Origin: Phoronis australis
Lineage: Eukaryota > Phoronida > Phoronidae
Reading direction: 5' to 3'
DNA length: 64,000 nt
Assembly (NCBI GenBank): GCA_002633005.1
Contig: NMRA01000176.1
Coordinates: 383,740-447,739 of the forward strand
Shown here: positions 10,747 through 24,900 of the stretch, in pieces
Layout of the letters: the number at the start of each line of letters is the position of its first letter
Position numbering within the stretch: the first letter of the stretch is position 1
Notes under the pieces: generated by a model
Databases searched by the model: none
What the model was told of the DNA's origin: nothing
The model's input: only the letters and a program-made list of their open reading frames with translations
Program-made: the position numbers and the translations under genes

Positions 10747-10862
10747 GGTAACAGTCACTTACAGTGGTACCCCATTTCAAATGAGAACCAGTTTTCTGCA
10801 CTGAATAACAGGCATCAAACTGGTTCTCAAAAAACAGGGACCCCTTTAAGTGACTATTGCCA
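10747..10862. repeat. Hairpin element A (GAGAACCAG core)
   Basis: The left arm GAGAACCAGTTT (10783) pairs with AAACTGGTTCTC (10817..10828) around a loop of about 22 bases. The stem continues outward: GGTAACAGTCACTTA on the left against TAAGTGACTATTGCC on the right, with ACCCC/GGGACCCC between. The same core and loop occur at 58195..58301, and a related core at 56060..56170. Confidence 0.75.
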
Positions 10863-11730
10863 TTAAAGCACTTTACAAGCGACTAAGTAATGATAAATGA
10901 CATTTCCCAACAACAATACAATCTCTGGTGGGCCACTGACAAAGAAAACAGCATCTGACCAGTACAGTATCACAAAATTCACAAACAATCTACCATCGTC
11001 AAGGCAAGAATATACAATTAAGCATCAACTTAGTACTCGAATAAGACCAAAACTGGCATCATGTACAGGAGTCGACAGCAAATTTCACACTACAAGATAC
11101 TGGCAGGTGACAGCTGGTTATGTCACAAGCTTCACTTGTAATGCGTGTGGATATCACGCCAAGACTAGCGTGATTTCGCCTAACTTGCAAGAATCCAACC
11201 TTGCAGAACAAACCAGCAAAAGTACAATGAAATTGCTTCTAACCATACGGAAAATGGAAATAATACTACAAGATCATTATTTCAGTCTGCTATGTAATTA
11301 TTATTAAGAGAGCAATTAATAAACCCTCTCAAATAAGAGCCTGTGAGTCAACAGTTCACCTTATTGGTCAAGTCATTAGCATTTTCCAATTGCTAGTATA
11401 AGAAATTCACACTGAAAAATGCCCCAGTAAAGGATCCAGCCAATTCAATGATACATAGCTAACTTGACTCGTATCATACAATTCACTAAGACATTAGATA
11501 TGTAGCACACACTAATTATGACGTTAGGAAACCAAGGACAACGAGTTCCTGTCACCATGGCAGTAACAATAAACAAGGAAGTAGGCTTGTGTTATTATGC
11601 GTAGAAACTGCAACAGGGTTTCTTAAAGTTGATACACAACATGCATCAAATTAATTCATTCTTAAAGATGCAGTACCACGTCATTGATATTTACACTGAA
11701 TTTCACAAACATATCATCACATTCTTAATT

Positions 11731-11826
11731 TGTTAGTCCTCCAACCATGGACACAAGCAATGTAGGTGGAGTGACCTTTGTTAGTCCTCCAACCATGGAC
11801 ACAAGCAATGTAGGTGGAGTGACCTA
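11731..11826. repeat. 48-bp tandem duplication
   Basis: Two adjacent identical copies of a 48-base unit starting TGTTAGTCCTCCAACCATGG. Their identity implies a recent event. Confidence 0.9.
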
Positions 11827-12060
11827 GGCAGCTAATAAATAAATTTTGGCATGGAAGCACACCCGAAAAAGGGGGTCAAGCACCTGTCACTTATGGTTGA
11901 CACTGGGCCTCCTTTCAAGCGATATCTACATGTAATTCACGAGATGATACGAGTCCATCTTTTGAGGAAAAATGCTGTTCAAACACTACACACATGGGAC
12001 CAGACAAATTTACGCAGAAAAGTGTAAAAAAATTGCAGAATCGATAAACTATATCCGGGG

Positions 12061-12080
12061 ATAATAATAATAATAATAAA
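12061..12080. repeat. TAA microsatellite
   Basis: About seven ATA/TAA triplets in a row. Confidence 0.85.
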
Positions 12081-12867
12081 TTAAATGGAACAGGTCACTG
12101 GCCAAAGTATTTCCTCTTGTGGCCACAATGCTGAGTGAGAAGACGACAAATTTAACTTCAATACTCTCAAGCAATGGACAACACTAGAATTATGGATTCC
12201 ATGCAGATTCAGCGTTTGGCAACAATTGAGTAGAACCCATAAACAATCAAGCAAATGAGCCAATAATCACACATACTTGAGCTGCAACACGCACATTGTT
12301 TAGCCAATCAGGTAGGAGTAACAGCGACTCTGGCTAATAGATTATGAGTCGTTTCTACTTCGACCAATCAGCTGTGAGTGGCAGGAAATACGAAGGCAGG
12401 CACATGATACCCGTCCGGAGCATTAACAGCTTCGGTCAATACATTAGAGGTCTATCCCATGGCGTTTAAGGTTTGGTAACAAGGTCTGTTCTTCAGCCCT
12501 GTTTACATAGTTACTTCTGTCGTCTGACTCACCAGTCAGACCAGAGTATTTATGAACCTAGTCACCCAACCATCTCTCTCATCTGGGACAGCAGATATAA
12601 ACTATCAAATTTTTCACAATACACATACAAGATAACTGGTTACAACTCATAGTAAAATTAACAAGCATCCTAGGTATAGCCAACCCAACAGCGATCTTTT
12701 CACAGTAATCAAGTCGCTGAACCTTTCTCTTCACCCAGAGCCATGCTTCACATTTAAGCATGACGTGGCAACTTCATTTCTTGTTGACAGACTACTAGCC
12801 AATCGATGTATAACCTGAGCTGTTGAGACCAACTTGTCCACGTTTTCTTGCCATAAATATGGCGGTT

Positions 12868-12983
12868 TCACGGTTCTGCCGTGTGATGATGACCATCGCC
12901 GCTGGACACAGGGGGCAGTCTACTGGACACTGTTGTTGAGCTGCTAGAACCTGCAGTCAAGTACCCAGCAACAGATGGGCCGG
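12868..12983 (-). CDS. DNAJC13: DNAJC13 last coding exon (stop codon)
   Basis: [20 protein letters not shown], then [18 protein letters not shown] and TGA. GYLTAG is the conserved part; the final tail is lineage-specific. Confidence 0.93.
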
Positions 12984-15900
12984 CTGAAATAAGTGCAATA
13001 GGGATTAGAGGAAAATGCAGGCTTAAAAATCTAATATCAAAAGACAAAGTGCGTTGCCATGGTGGCTATTTCCGATGTTTTTATTAACTTCCGAGTCTAT
13101 TTTCAGACTGTTTTCGTACAAAACACACTGTGTGAAATTTAAGAAATATGATGACAATCGAACAATCACCCATACCCCAATGTTCAGAATCAAGAAAGTT
13201 CAATTTCTGCTGGAATACCAGTGTCCCAAATTTAAGAGACTGTCCAAAATTGCACAAGTCTTACGATAGACAATGATTACGAGTTGGAAGTAAACGCACT
13301 GTATCCCCAGAGTGTTTTCATAGCAAAATGGTATTTCTGAGACACTTCAACGCGTTTAACGTCCAAGCAGAAGGCTAGAATATTACCTCCGGTCAAATAT
13401 CCGGCAACGTTGGTGTTATTTATGAACAAGTCATGTCGCTGATCCTTGTATTCTTTCCACACTGCTGACTTTTCAAGGACAGAGCTGACCTGGTAAGGAG
13501 AGATAATTCAAGCCATTCACAATTCTGTTACATGTAACCACCCTTTTATAGTACAAGCTGATGCCAGTGAAATGCACGCTACGGTAAAAGCAAAGTGCAA
13601 GTCATAATACTCGTGAGAGCCAGGCACCACTTTGATGAAGTTGCAACCACCAAAAGGTTGTCGTGGTAATTTGAAATCCACTTTTCACACACACTCAGCC
13701 CAAATCAGCCAAATAATAGTCATCCGACACATCGACTGATTTAAAAAACTCACCAGTTCAAGCTTACATAGATATTTGTAAACATCAGCAGTCTGTGTGC
13801 AGAATATTCTGAGATTCCGTGTTTAAAGAGCAACAGACACACTCGGCTGATTTAGCAATGTTGAACACCAAATGATAATTTGACGTCCTCGGTATGAACA
13901 CCTTAGGGCAAATAATTTTTTCATAACCATATAGCTGAACTGTGTACCAGATATAATTTGACAGAATGGTATGTCCACAAGCCAACTTGACTTCAAAAAA
14001 CACACATACATGACAGCAACAGCCAACTACAATAATGTCATGAATTCATTTTGTTATGATGAGCGTAAGAATGTACACAAAGGAACAGAGCACTCACAAT
14101 TTTTTCGACAAATTCTTGGTAAAGGGACATAAGTCCGAACAAGCAAAATTGATTTTCTTCTTTACTCTGACTCATTCTGAGAGACCTGTGCTCATTGACT
14201 CAAAAAAACTGTTAACCTCTATCAATTACAGACAATTTTTCATTTTCTTGAAAAGCAGCAAGGTTTTAAATGCCATGATTTGCCAAGCGATGAGAAAACA
14301 AAAACAAATCCCACATCATTTTTGCTTGTCTTGGTGGATTTTTTTTGAATAAGTGAGCGATCAAAAACACGGAGCTCCCAGCTGAGTTTTCAAAAAAAAA
14401 AACCATAGACCAATCCAGAACCAATAGGCCCAACATGCACTTCACATTAAGCCAAACCATTATTGCGCAGCCTAGACTCACCTGCTCGCCAAAGTTGAGA
14501 CTTCTCTGCATGGCCTTGAGTGCTTTCACAATCTGTGCCTTGCTGGCCGCTGGGTTCTCGACATTGTCCAGTCCAACCTCTAGCAGACGCAGCAGAAACT
14601 GGATCAGGTCCACATTCAGGGCCTGAAAGTAGTCCCAGCATCGAGCAATTAGTCCGCAGTAGGAGAGGCCATTTGGCATCGCTATGAACAGCTTTGGACA
14701 AACCATTTTACATACTTGATAATTATACAAGATACAATTTGTCAGAATGGTATGTTCTCAAGGGCCTATCTTTTAAAAGCTGTCCCAACTTTCTTTTGAG
14801 TGCCTTATTGCAAAATGAGAAACAGTTAATTTTCGACTTTTAGAAAGCATCCAGTCTAGTGTCTGAACACAGACTTGACTCAGATTAGAAACCAATCATG
14901 CTGCATTAGAAGGATTTTTTTAAGTTAACTCGAAACGTGCCATGCAGCTGGTCAATTTTGGAGTCAAGTTTGGAGTACAGAGACTAGACCTGGGCCAAGA
15001 ACCACTACAATTTGGGCAGGAAAAGGAAAGTATGTCTGCTTCTGAAACAGAGTGGGACAAGTCAGTAGATAAGAAGAAATGCAGATATTGAGTCTTACCT
15101 GCTGAATCAAATCATCGTCATCTGCTTGAAACATTTTGTTGAGCGCCTCACATGCTAGTCCGATCTGGTCACGTCTGACCTTCATGGCAGTCTTCAAGCC
15201 CTTCAGACATTCTGTCTGGGCTAGACTTCGGATACAAACCTGACGTGGCATAGAAAAACACATTTAAAATAAGTCAACATGTTCACACTTAAAAATTAAA
15301 TTAAATGCAGTCAGGTAATTTGAGATAAGTCTAGTAGGAAAAAGCCTTGATCATAACTATTGTGCTCAATGTAAATTTACATATAAAATTCAACTGATTA
15401 ATAACATTGATTCTTTTTTCAGCCACCTAACAGATTCAAATGCACAAAGTGCCATCTTTGAAAATCACAGTTCTGGTTAATGTTTTGGGTGGAACCCATT
15501 GCTTTGTTTATTAAATATACTGAGTTACTGTTCCAAATTATACAACATAAAACTATGGACCACTGATTGCTTTAACGGAACAATTCCCCAACTTGATTTA
15601 TTCCCCTTTTGAAGTTTTGTGACTTTGTCTTGACCCAGTTTGCACAACTTGGCATAAAAATTAGAACCTAACGGCCTGACACGCATCACGGTTCCTAAAT
15701 AAAAAATTTTCAAGGCAAATGGTGAGTAATATGTAGTTTCATTCCCTTTGCGAAAAGATAATGAGGAGACCCAACCCAATTCATCTATCGAGATGCTGAG
15801 ATAAATCAGTATCGCTCTTTCCTAAAAACCAAGTGATGCTTGTCGATTTGGCAGACATCAACACAGTCAAACCAATGAAGGTATTTTTCCCTCACAGATA

Positions 15901-18900
15901 AGTCATACACAAATTGTAGTTTTTCAAAAATTTTGCAAAGAGGGTACTTCTGCCAAAATAATGTAAGCCGGGAACAGTATCTATAGCCATTTGTTTAATA
16001 ATATACAGTTTTACAGCATGAAAAATTCAGAAACTTATGAGTGTAAGAGACTTCCACATTCATGAGCTTGAGCACCACCTATAGGACAATGTTTCTCAGG
16101 GGTTATATCCACAGAATGGTCTCGGCATTCAAATCACCTCACTATTGGTCAGTTGATGAATGATGACGATGGATGACTTCGGTATGGCGTCGTTCTTCTT
16201 GCTCAGACCCTCGACGATCTTGGGCACATGACCCATCTGAGGCACCTGGTCCAACATGGACGGTTGGGCGTTGAAGAACAGCTGGATGGCCGTGCTGATG
16301 GTCTCCAGCACCTCAGTCTATAAAGGGATGAAGCAGACATAATAAACTGGGGCCCCTTTCATGAGAAGTGACTTGAAACAGTAGAGGCCAGTGGCAATAC
16401 GTGTCTTGGATTGTGTAACTTTTTTCAAAACAGCATACGTTTTCTTAGTAGCTTTGATAGCATCTAAAGCATGCTACTTTTAAGATTTTTACAGCTACTT
16501 TAATTAGGCCAATTCTAACATTGCAGACTTCAGGGGTCATTCCCTCCATATGGCCTAATTCAGATTATCTCCCTCACGGACAATTTCTTACTCACAGTTG
16601 TACGCATGTACGCCCACCCAGTCACACATTCATAATATACCCGGTAATAGTCTCTGTGCCAACGCCGTGATTTCCTTACATTTGTCCTGGTGGAGGCTGT
16701 CAATTGAACCCACTTCTCCAACAGCTCCGTGATGAACTCCTTTGGTTTCCGCAGCACCCAACCCGGGTTGCTGATGAAGAGGCGTAAGAATACACCGGCG
16801 ACAACCACTTCGCCCGTCACGTCTGTGAATACCACGTTGAAGTCCTCTGGCAACGACCACTTGACCTCTGCATTGTCTCGTTGAACCTTGTAATGTCTTA
16901 AAAAGACAACAAGCCAATAAATGAATCGACTCCTGAGGAATAACGTTTTGAGAAACATTGAGAACAAAACTTCAAAAGGCAAATATTACTCTCATTGCTT
17001 AAACCATAAATCATGAGTTACAGGGCTATAAACGCGACTTATCTCAAAAGAAGTTTGGATTAAGGTCATTTACCGTGTTGTAAGACTGGTTTAAACTGGT
17101 CTGTATTCAGAAAGGAAGTGGATTTGTGAAGAGGCGTCTGGAAGTTTGCCATTGTGATCAGGCTTAACAAGTAGGCTTGCCATGGGGAGTCATCCTATGT
17201 ACCTAGCATGGGCTCAAGAAAATATCAAATTGTCACTTCTTTCAGAGTACGGAAGTGATATCAAATTAAGATAAGTTTTATAACGAAATGGTACCTGGCC
17301 TGAAGAATCAAAAAGCTCATTTTCTGATGAGACACGGGTATACGGCACCTCAACAGTCGCATTACTGTGTTTAACTTAAGAGGCAGAAACTAACTACACG
17401 AAGAAGTGTCTTACTGTAGTTTGAGTTTCTGCACTGTGTCCGACACTTTCTCTCTAGCTTCATCATTCCAAATCAATTCTGGATTCTCATGACAACCTGC
17501 AACGGACAACATCCAAGCCTTGATCTCAACATATGATTTGCAATCACACTACCTGTGCACAGTATGAACATCCATGAGCACCGCTTAATGATTAACTGTC
17601 AGACAGAGAACCACATTTTCCAAATGACACTTTCAAACTCAAACGACACTCCAAATTTTTTATATTACAATCAGTCACAATGATGGATACATGTTATGTT
17701 AAAATGCCTTCAAAAACCTAAGACAACGCTCTCATCATTAACAAAATGAGCTTTCCCTCATATAGACTTAAGCCTCACCTTCAAACATATGTACACTGGC
17801 CTCGGATGAGTCCCTCATGGCATCCATGAAAATAGGCGGAAGAAACTTGGACAATATGATGCGTACTTTGGGGCCCACAAGCTTGTCGCTTAGCATCTTG
17901 GCGAAGAGTTCAGCCGTCTTCTCTCGCGTCGCTGGGTTGGTGTCGTTACAGAACAGGTCGAGGAGATAGACGAGGGCACCTGGTGGGAGGCGGACGAGAA
18001 CATTTAGAAGTTGCAGTCCTAGAGCTTGTTTCACTAAAGAACTTACGACTTTCTTGGATGTAAGTTCGGTTTACACTAATTGTGGAAACTAACGAGTTAT
18101 GCCATTTTTCTAAGATTAAAAATGACTTAAAGTATGTTGACAGGTTTAGAAACCAACTGCCAACTCTTATTTATAGCAATATGCTTAGTTATTTTCAACA
18201 AGTTATTAAGGTAAAGTAGTAATGTTACAACCTAAGACTGACCTTGAACTTATTGTGAAAAACCTTCACCTATTGCATCAGAAACAGTGACCTTGATTCC
18301 ATAATTTATGAATTCCATTCCATAATTCCACACTTCAACCTGACCGACCGATCACTTCAGTGGTGGTCATGTTGCTAGGTTACGCTACTAAGGTATCTAG
18401 CATACTCATGTAACACTCACTTCTCACTTGCGAAATAGTATGCAGTTTTGTGTGATCTCGCTTTTCTCCCAAGAAACAGAACACTACCCTGGATTGTACA
18501 GTGGTTTAAGGATTGAGACAAAGCCATTTCACTTTTAAGGCCACATCCTAAACATTACTTCTGTAGTTGAAATTTGGCGATGCCATCATCCACACAGTTA
18601 CTGTATATTTTGTTTCAGTCTAATATGGCAGTGTGCCATAAACCTTGACAAATATGACAAAAACACTATTTTTAAATAAGAGGACATCTTACAGGGTTCT
18701 ACTTGAAAGGGTTGGAATTGCACGTATAGGCCAGGACAATTTTGGAACCTAAAAGCAACACCTGTTAACACGAGGAATTTTCAAAGTTTTTAATTTTGTG
18801 CGCGTAAAATTTTTATACTTGGTGCCAACATTTAAGGAGATGAAAAAACGCATGATACTTAACACATATCCCCATTTCCCTGCAGCAGTTTTTCCTCTCC

Positions 18901-21900
18901 ATATAGAATTACACAATCACGCAAATAGCAACTTGATTCACACGTTTTTATTCAACAGAGTGATATTACTAAACGAATTCCAGACAACCAATCCGCCTTA
19001 CCTTTAATCATGGCTTCTTTCACGATCTTTGTATTAGACATCAGTGCGTATAAACTATCCAGTGCTAGGGGACAGTGCTTAGGTAGGGAATGAAGAACCA
19101 GCAATAGATAGGCAATGACTTCCGAGGCAGCGATATCATTGACGCATTCGGCATTTCCGGTTACACTGTTGATCACCTGGTTAATACAAAAGGAAGACAT
19201 GTCACATAACGCGAGTTGCTAGGCAACGCAGGGGGACACTATCACACAGCCATCCCCAACATTGTCAGTAGCAAACCAGTTTCATTGTGGCTGAAAGGCA
19301 GTCAATCAGGTGTCTACTATTGTACAGGCTGCACAACAGAACACTAGACTCCACGCACACATCATGTCAATATGGTACAAGTTGATACATCAGTGACATT
19401 CATTTCCATCACTTTGACCATGAAAGTTAAAAGTAATAATCCTTGAAGAGCGAGTGTCACATGACATGAATACTTTCTTCCATCAGCCATTAGACTCAGC
19501 GAAACTGACACGCTGCCAAGTGACATGCTGAGCAATAAATCTAAATTTCTCAAAATTCTCAGTTATTAATTATAAACATTACGAGTTCTTTAACCATACA
19601 TTGCACACAAATCCGTTCAATCTCAAAATTTTTGGAGGGGATAAAAATAACAAAGCTCAGTATACCTTGATCATTGGAAACTGTTTTTGGTTCACGATTT
19701 TGGGTGCAACTCTTTGGTTTTAATTTTTTTAAGTCAATGAGTTGGCATTCCCAATTACACAATTATAGAACCACGGACAGAATGGAGTTCATCGATTGCT
19801 TTTGAATGAGAGGAAAAATCAACTTGGTAACTTCATTTATTCCAGTTCAAGTTTTTGACTTGACCCAATTAGCAATACGAGGGACTTAAATGGCTGTGAC
19901 AACAAATTGTCACAAATCATGGTTACCTCCAGTGTGTATTGCTGAACAGTGGCACAGCCGTCCAGTCGGAGTAGGGAGAATAACAGCTTAAAGTGACCCA
20001 TGCACTGAATCTCAACACCTGCAAAATGAGGGGCGATTGAGATAAGGCTGATTGGAAAATAGATGGCATCCCTGAGATTTATGGCCATGACACAACACTC
20101 TGAGTGTAATGTTATGCATGTGATGTATGACAATGACCACAACAATAAAATCAAAACAAGTAATTAGGCACGATCTGTCGAGACTTGTGAAGAAATGGTC
20201 AAAGCTTAGACAAGTGTTTGATTAGTCTGCCGGGTTGCTTATTGTCAGTGACAAGTTCTAGCACGGCACTTCTAGCACTGCAAGAACAGAACATCGCTAT
20301 CTGGTAATGTGAGTGGGGGGCTCACGACAAGATGGATCATTGCTAGTGCACTCTAGTGACCAAACTGTGGGAAGACTACTTTATGCACAGGTTTTAGTGC
20401 TCTACGTTAACAATGATACTATAGGCACGCATGGTAAATGTCCGTGAGCAAACAGAAAGTAAATGACAAAAGGCCCTACTGGCTATAAATAAGTTTTACT
20501 TCAGATCAAGTAAAGCAAAAAATATTTTTTCCTGAACAACATGGACCCTTACACAAAGTAGTGGCTTCAGTTAGAAGATTACCTTACAGTCATAAGTAGA
20601 CAAACAGCCCTTATGGTAACACTGTAAACTGCTATTACATCCTTGACGTTTTGTACTATTTCAAGATTTGACCAGCGAGACGAATTTCAAATTAACTTCC
20701 AGACAGAAGAGTAAAAACCAAAAATTCGAAAACAAAATTTCACAAAACCAAAGCCAGCCTGTTTTATCAAACAGTAATCATTACTATAGACACAATGACT
20801 TAGTTAAATAACAAGGTGCATTTGTTGGGTATACTCGGACACGGCACTTCAAGTGACGCATTTTAAAAAAATTATTTTACCTGCGTTGTTTTTAATCACG
20901 TTACTCAGTGCCTTTAAAGCCATCTCCACCTGTATGAGTCGGTCACCTTTACTTTCCGACTGCGACTGTTGCAAGGACATCAGCGAATGCAGATACTGAA
21001 ATGGGCGACATAATTACATGCTGTTCACACTGAAGCGGGTTACAACTTTCAAACCCAGTTCAAAGGTTGCAACTCATGGTGTGAACAGATTAAATTTCAT
21101 TTATAAAAGTTTTAACTGTGAAATAGTGAACGCCCTCTGAGAGGGTGATTTAGAGACGTTGCAATTGTCATAACCCAGTGGGAATGTTCACGACAATTAT
21201 AAACGCATCAGTGGCACAGTCCTCTAGTGACTAAACCAAGAACAAATAGGTTTTAACAGTTCCTGTTGTATCTCTCAGTGTGAACGGCTACAATTTGTAA
21301 AGGTGGAAAAGTCATAATCTGGCTTAGTTAGACGTGACCAAAACAGTCTTCTCTAATAATCAACATTTCCTCACAAATTAAAAGCAAGACTGCACTTAAA
21401 ATGTTTCTAAACCCAACAAAATGCCCTGTGATTCCTGGTTTATACCTATCCTATTGTTCGTTTTAGACCTTTTGTGCTAAAGCAACAATCACACGTCAAC
21501 TAACATTATTTTTTTTAGACCAAACTAATTTTGCCAAGTGCTTACAATACTTTATGCCAAGTGCAAATTACTATTAACAGACCTAGTAACACTCCAGTTT
21601 TAAGAAATCAATTACATTCGGTTCAGAAAGTATATGAACCATACCTGTGCTTGAGATCCTATGAACTGGAGTAAGTCTATAGTGAATCCTTTGGGTTTCT
21701 GAAATGCGTGGAATAAGCAACAATATATTTGACGGTACTACTTGCACAAAATAACAATTCAAAGGTTAAAACAACTCCAGCGGTCTGTTCCACAAAAAGT
21801 GACCCAAAACAGAAATGTTGTCTTACCCTCCACATAACTATTTCTGCAAAACAGCTAAACCTCGCTTGTGCAGAAGTGCAGTCTCTGAGAATAAACACTC

Positions 21901-24900
21901 AACTGGAAGTTACTGAAAGAGGTAATTTCTGTAAAATTATTTCAAGACTGACGCGCTCATAATTACTTGGATAAACCTTTATTCAGAAATTATGAAGCGG
22001 GACCAAACTTGTGTCTCAAATCTCAAGTCACTTTGTATGAAACAGACCCCAGAACTAACCCTCACTTCCTTAAACCATCAATAAAAGTTCTTATTTTATT
22101 ATTACACTATATAAGGTTCATCTACTTAACAGGCAGCTTGAGAAAAATACGCGAGACCTTAGAACATTTTCTTTCATGGATTGATCCGATACTTTTGTCC
22201 AGTTTCCTCAAAAATATTTTTCCATATCTTCAACAATGCAAGAACTTCAACGGATTTCGTCAACTTTTTGTGAAAACTTCATGGTCAGTTCAATAAGGTA
22301 TTACCTCCAGGGGGAATGTTGACTGCTCATTGTAAATTCTGACAAAGATCTCCCCGACGATGAGTTCCTTCTGGTGAACAGAGAAGACAAAGTCTGCACC
22401 GAACATCTCGTCACATTCACCCTATAAATAAAGAGACATTAGACTCGCTACAATAAGCTACAGAATGGATGTATTCATGCTGTTATGTGCCCACGAACAC
22501 AGTAAGACAATAGTGCATCAACAAATCTACATACAGTAAAATCCAAAACGACAGACAAAATGACCCACAATTCCCTGTTAAGATGGTTGGAGAGCTGCTG
22601 AGTTCATCCTCACAATAGGAGGCGCTGTCTCCCATAGGTGGAACTTCCATCTCCCAATCTAAAGATTGACAGATCACATTCCTCCTCATCGAAGTGCCTG
22701 GACAACTCCAACACCACGTCGTCTATACCACCTACCGTTCGCCTCATGGTCCCCTGCTGCTCCTCTAGATACTCCAACAATTCCCCTCTGGTGGCGTTGT
22801 CCCATATTAGATAGGGGTTCTCAGAGTTACAGTTCAGCAGTTTCAGAATCTGTTGAAAGCCAGAATACATAATACAGCCAAGAGAACATAATTACAAAAC
22901 TAAACGGTTGCAATATTATTACTAATACCCAACATAACGATTGCTCGGGATGTAATAGGCCCAATGCCATTATTCTACATATTCAAAGCTTTCCCAAACT
23001 GCACAACAGAATGGGAAGTACAAGTCAAAAGTATTCAGATAAAATGACCCAGAATTCTACATCACGATGACTAAATTCATTGTAGTTTTCCCTTACGACC
23101 AAAAATTAAGGGGAATTAGCAGGAAAGGTGGCTAAACCATTCTGTACACTAGTCAGTAACTGTTTCTTATTTAAAAGAGTAGAGTTTAAGGCTAGATGGA
23201 CTTTTTATGTACTTTGCAAACACATCTACCAGAAACGCACTACACTTAACTACCGTAACAAAGTGAAGTATTGTATTGATACTGTTTAGCACATTTCAGT
23301 ATAATATGTAAAAATTCACCAATTTCAAACAAAGACAATTGTGAGAATTGTCAATTTTCTAAATGGCAAACAGGCTTTTTTGCACTGTTACTTATAACTT
23401 TTGTTCAAATTCTTAACACAAATATAAAGAATATGTGTCTTCAATGAACTGCAAGCATTTTCTTTTCTCAAAGAAAACTTTTGTCTAATCACACTCGTTG
23501 GCTAGGCTATGCTAATGCTAGGATGTATTAGTACTCAACAGAAGAGATCTTGGCTAGCTAGTTTGAACTGGCCAGTCACAGTAGGCCTGAACATCTCGTT
23601 AATCTGCACACAAAAAGGCGCAAGGATTTTTGTTATGTAAAGCTGGATTTCGAACTCATGTAACCAATCAGCCAAATTTCCTTAAAATCAGTTAAAAATA
23701 GCAGAACGACAATAATATGCATTCGGTGTTTACAAGTTAATTTCGACAGACGATGGCTCACAGAACCGAAACAATAATATTGTAATACTTTCTAGCAGTT
23801 TTCAATCATTGTTAAAATTTGCCTGCCATCAGCGAAAGAAGAAAATCGGACAAAATATAATACTTAATCATTTGAAAACTAAATGAAAATTTTTGCTTTG
23901 AAATTTTGATCACTTTCGACGACAAGATTAATGGCAGTCAACATTTTACAAAAACTACTCCATATTAACTACAATCCAGCTAATAGTTAAAGCAAAGTGA
24001 TAGGCTCCCTCTCGCTCACCTCAGCTGGTGAGTCTGTGCCCAGTTTCCTGGCTAGATAGGGGGTTAACAGAGCATACAGGGACTTCTTCACTGCAGGGTT
24101 GTCAGGGGGCGCTTCGTCACCACTTCCTCCAAAGCCAGCCAATCGAGCACAGGCTGTGACGCACAGACGCGCCAGCTTGTTGGCAACTTCCTGAATTAAG
24201 ATGATGAGTTTAATATGAGAAGAATACCAGTTCTCAAATTGAGCTTGGTGTAAAGCTTTAGGGAAGTAAAAATGTCCCAATACTATGTGAAGCTTCCAAA
24301 GGTGAATGCACACATAACATTTACTTTCAATAATACTGTTTTGACTGCACAGATTGCATTTTGAGACAATTCAAAAAGATTAAGCTGTCAGATAATAGTG
24401 CCATCATGCAACTTAAAATACAAAACAAAACCTATCAAGCCTGTGTGGAAAAAATCAATTAATGCTGAGTTGGTTCTGGTCAAATAACCACCTATGAACG
24501 CTAGACTAAACATCAATGAAATTTAACTTTACGATTACATTGGCCCCTCTAATTTAACAATAACTAGGTGGTGCAAGTGTGAGACTCACGAATGCAGGTA
24601 ATCATTTGTGACCATAAGCCCACAGACTACCACCTGTTGATCACCTGCTTTCTCCTCTCGAGCATAGAGTCACAAATAATATAGTCAACTTTTAGATATT
24701 CTATCAATTTCAGACCTAATCAAGATGATAACAACCACAGGCTGTTAACTCACAAGACAAATAATCTCACACAGCTGACTGATTGACAAATCTCAAGAAA
24801 GGCAACGTAGCCCACCTGCTGATTCGTTTCATCGCTCTTTTCAACACCGCCCTCCTCTAGCGTATAATCATAGTTGAACATGTACATCAGCAGATGCCAG

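Larger units (their letters stand above)
10735..12867 (-). other. DNAJC13: Probable 3' UTR and 3' flank of DNAJC13
   Basis: No recognised coding sequence. An open frame at 10897..11307 on the opposite strand has no family features. The block holds a hairpin element (10747..10862), a 48-bp tandem duplication (11731..11826) and a TAA microsatellite (12061..12080). Confidence 0.45.

Noticed and set aside
10897-11307. 136-codon open frame on the + strand
   Set aside because: No recognisable domain, no splice or poly(A) context, and it lies antisense in the likely DNAJC13 3' UTR. Its composition looks like random AT-rich sequence.
14266-14730. 154-codon minus-strand open frame
   Set aside because: Only 14482..14622 is coding (DNAJC13 exon 47). 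The rest is intron that happens to stay open.
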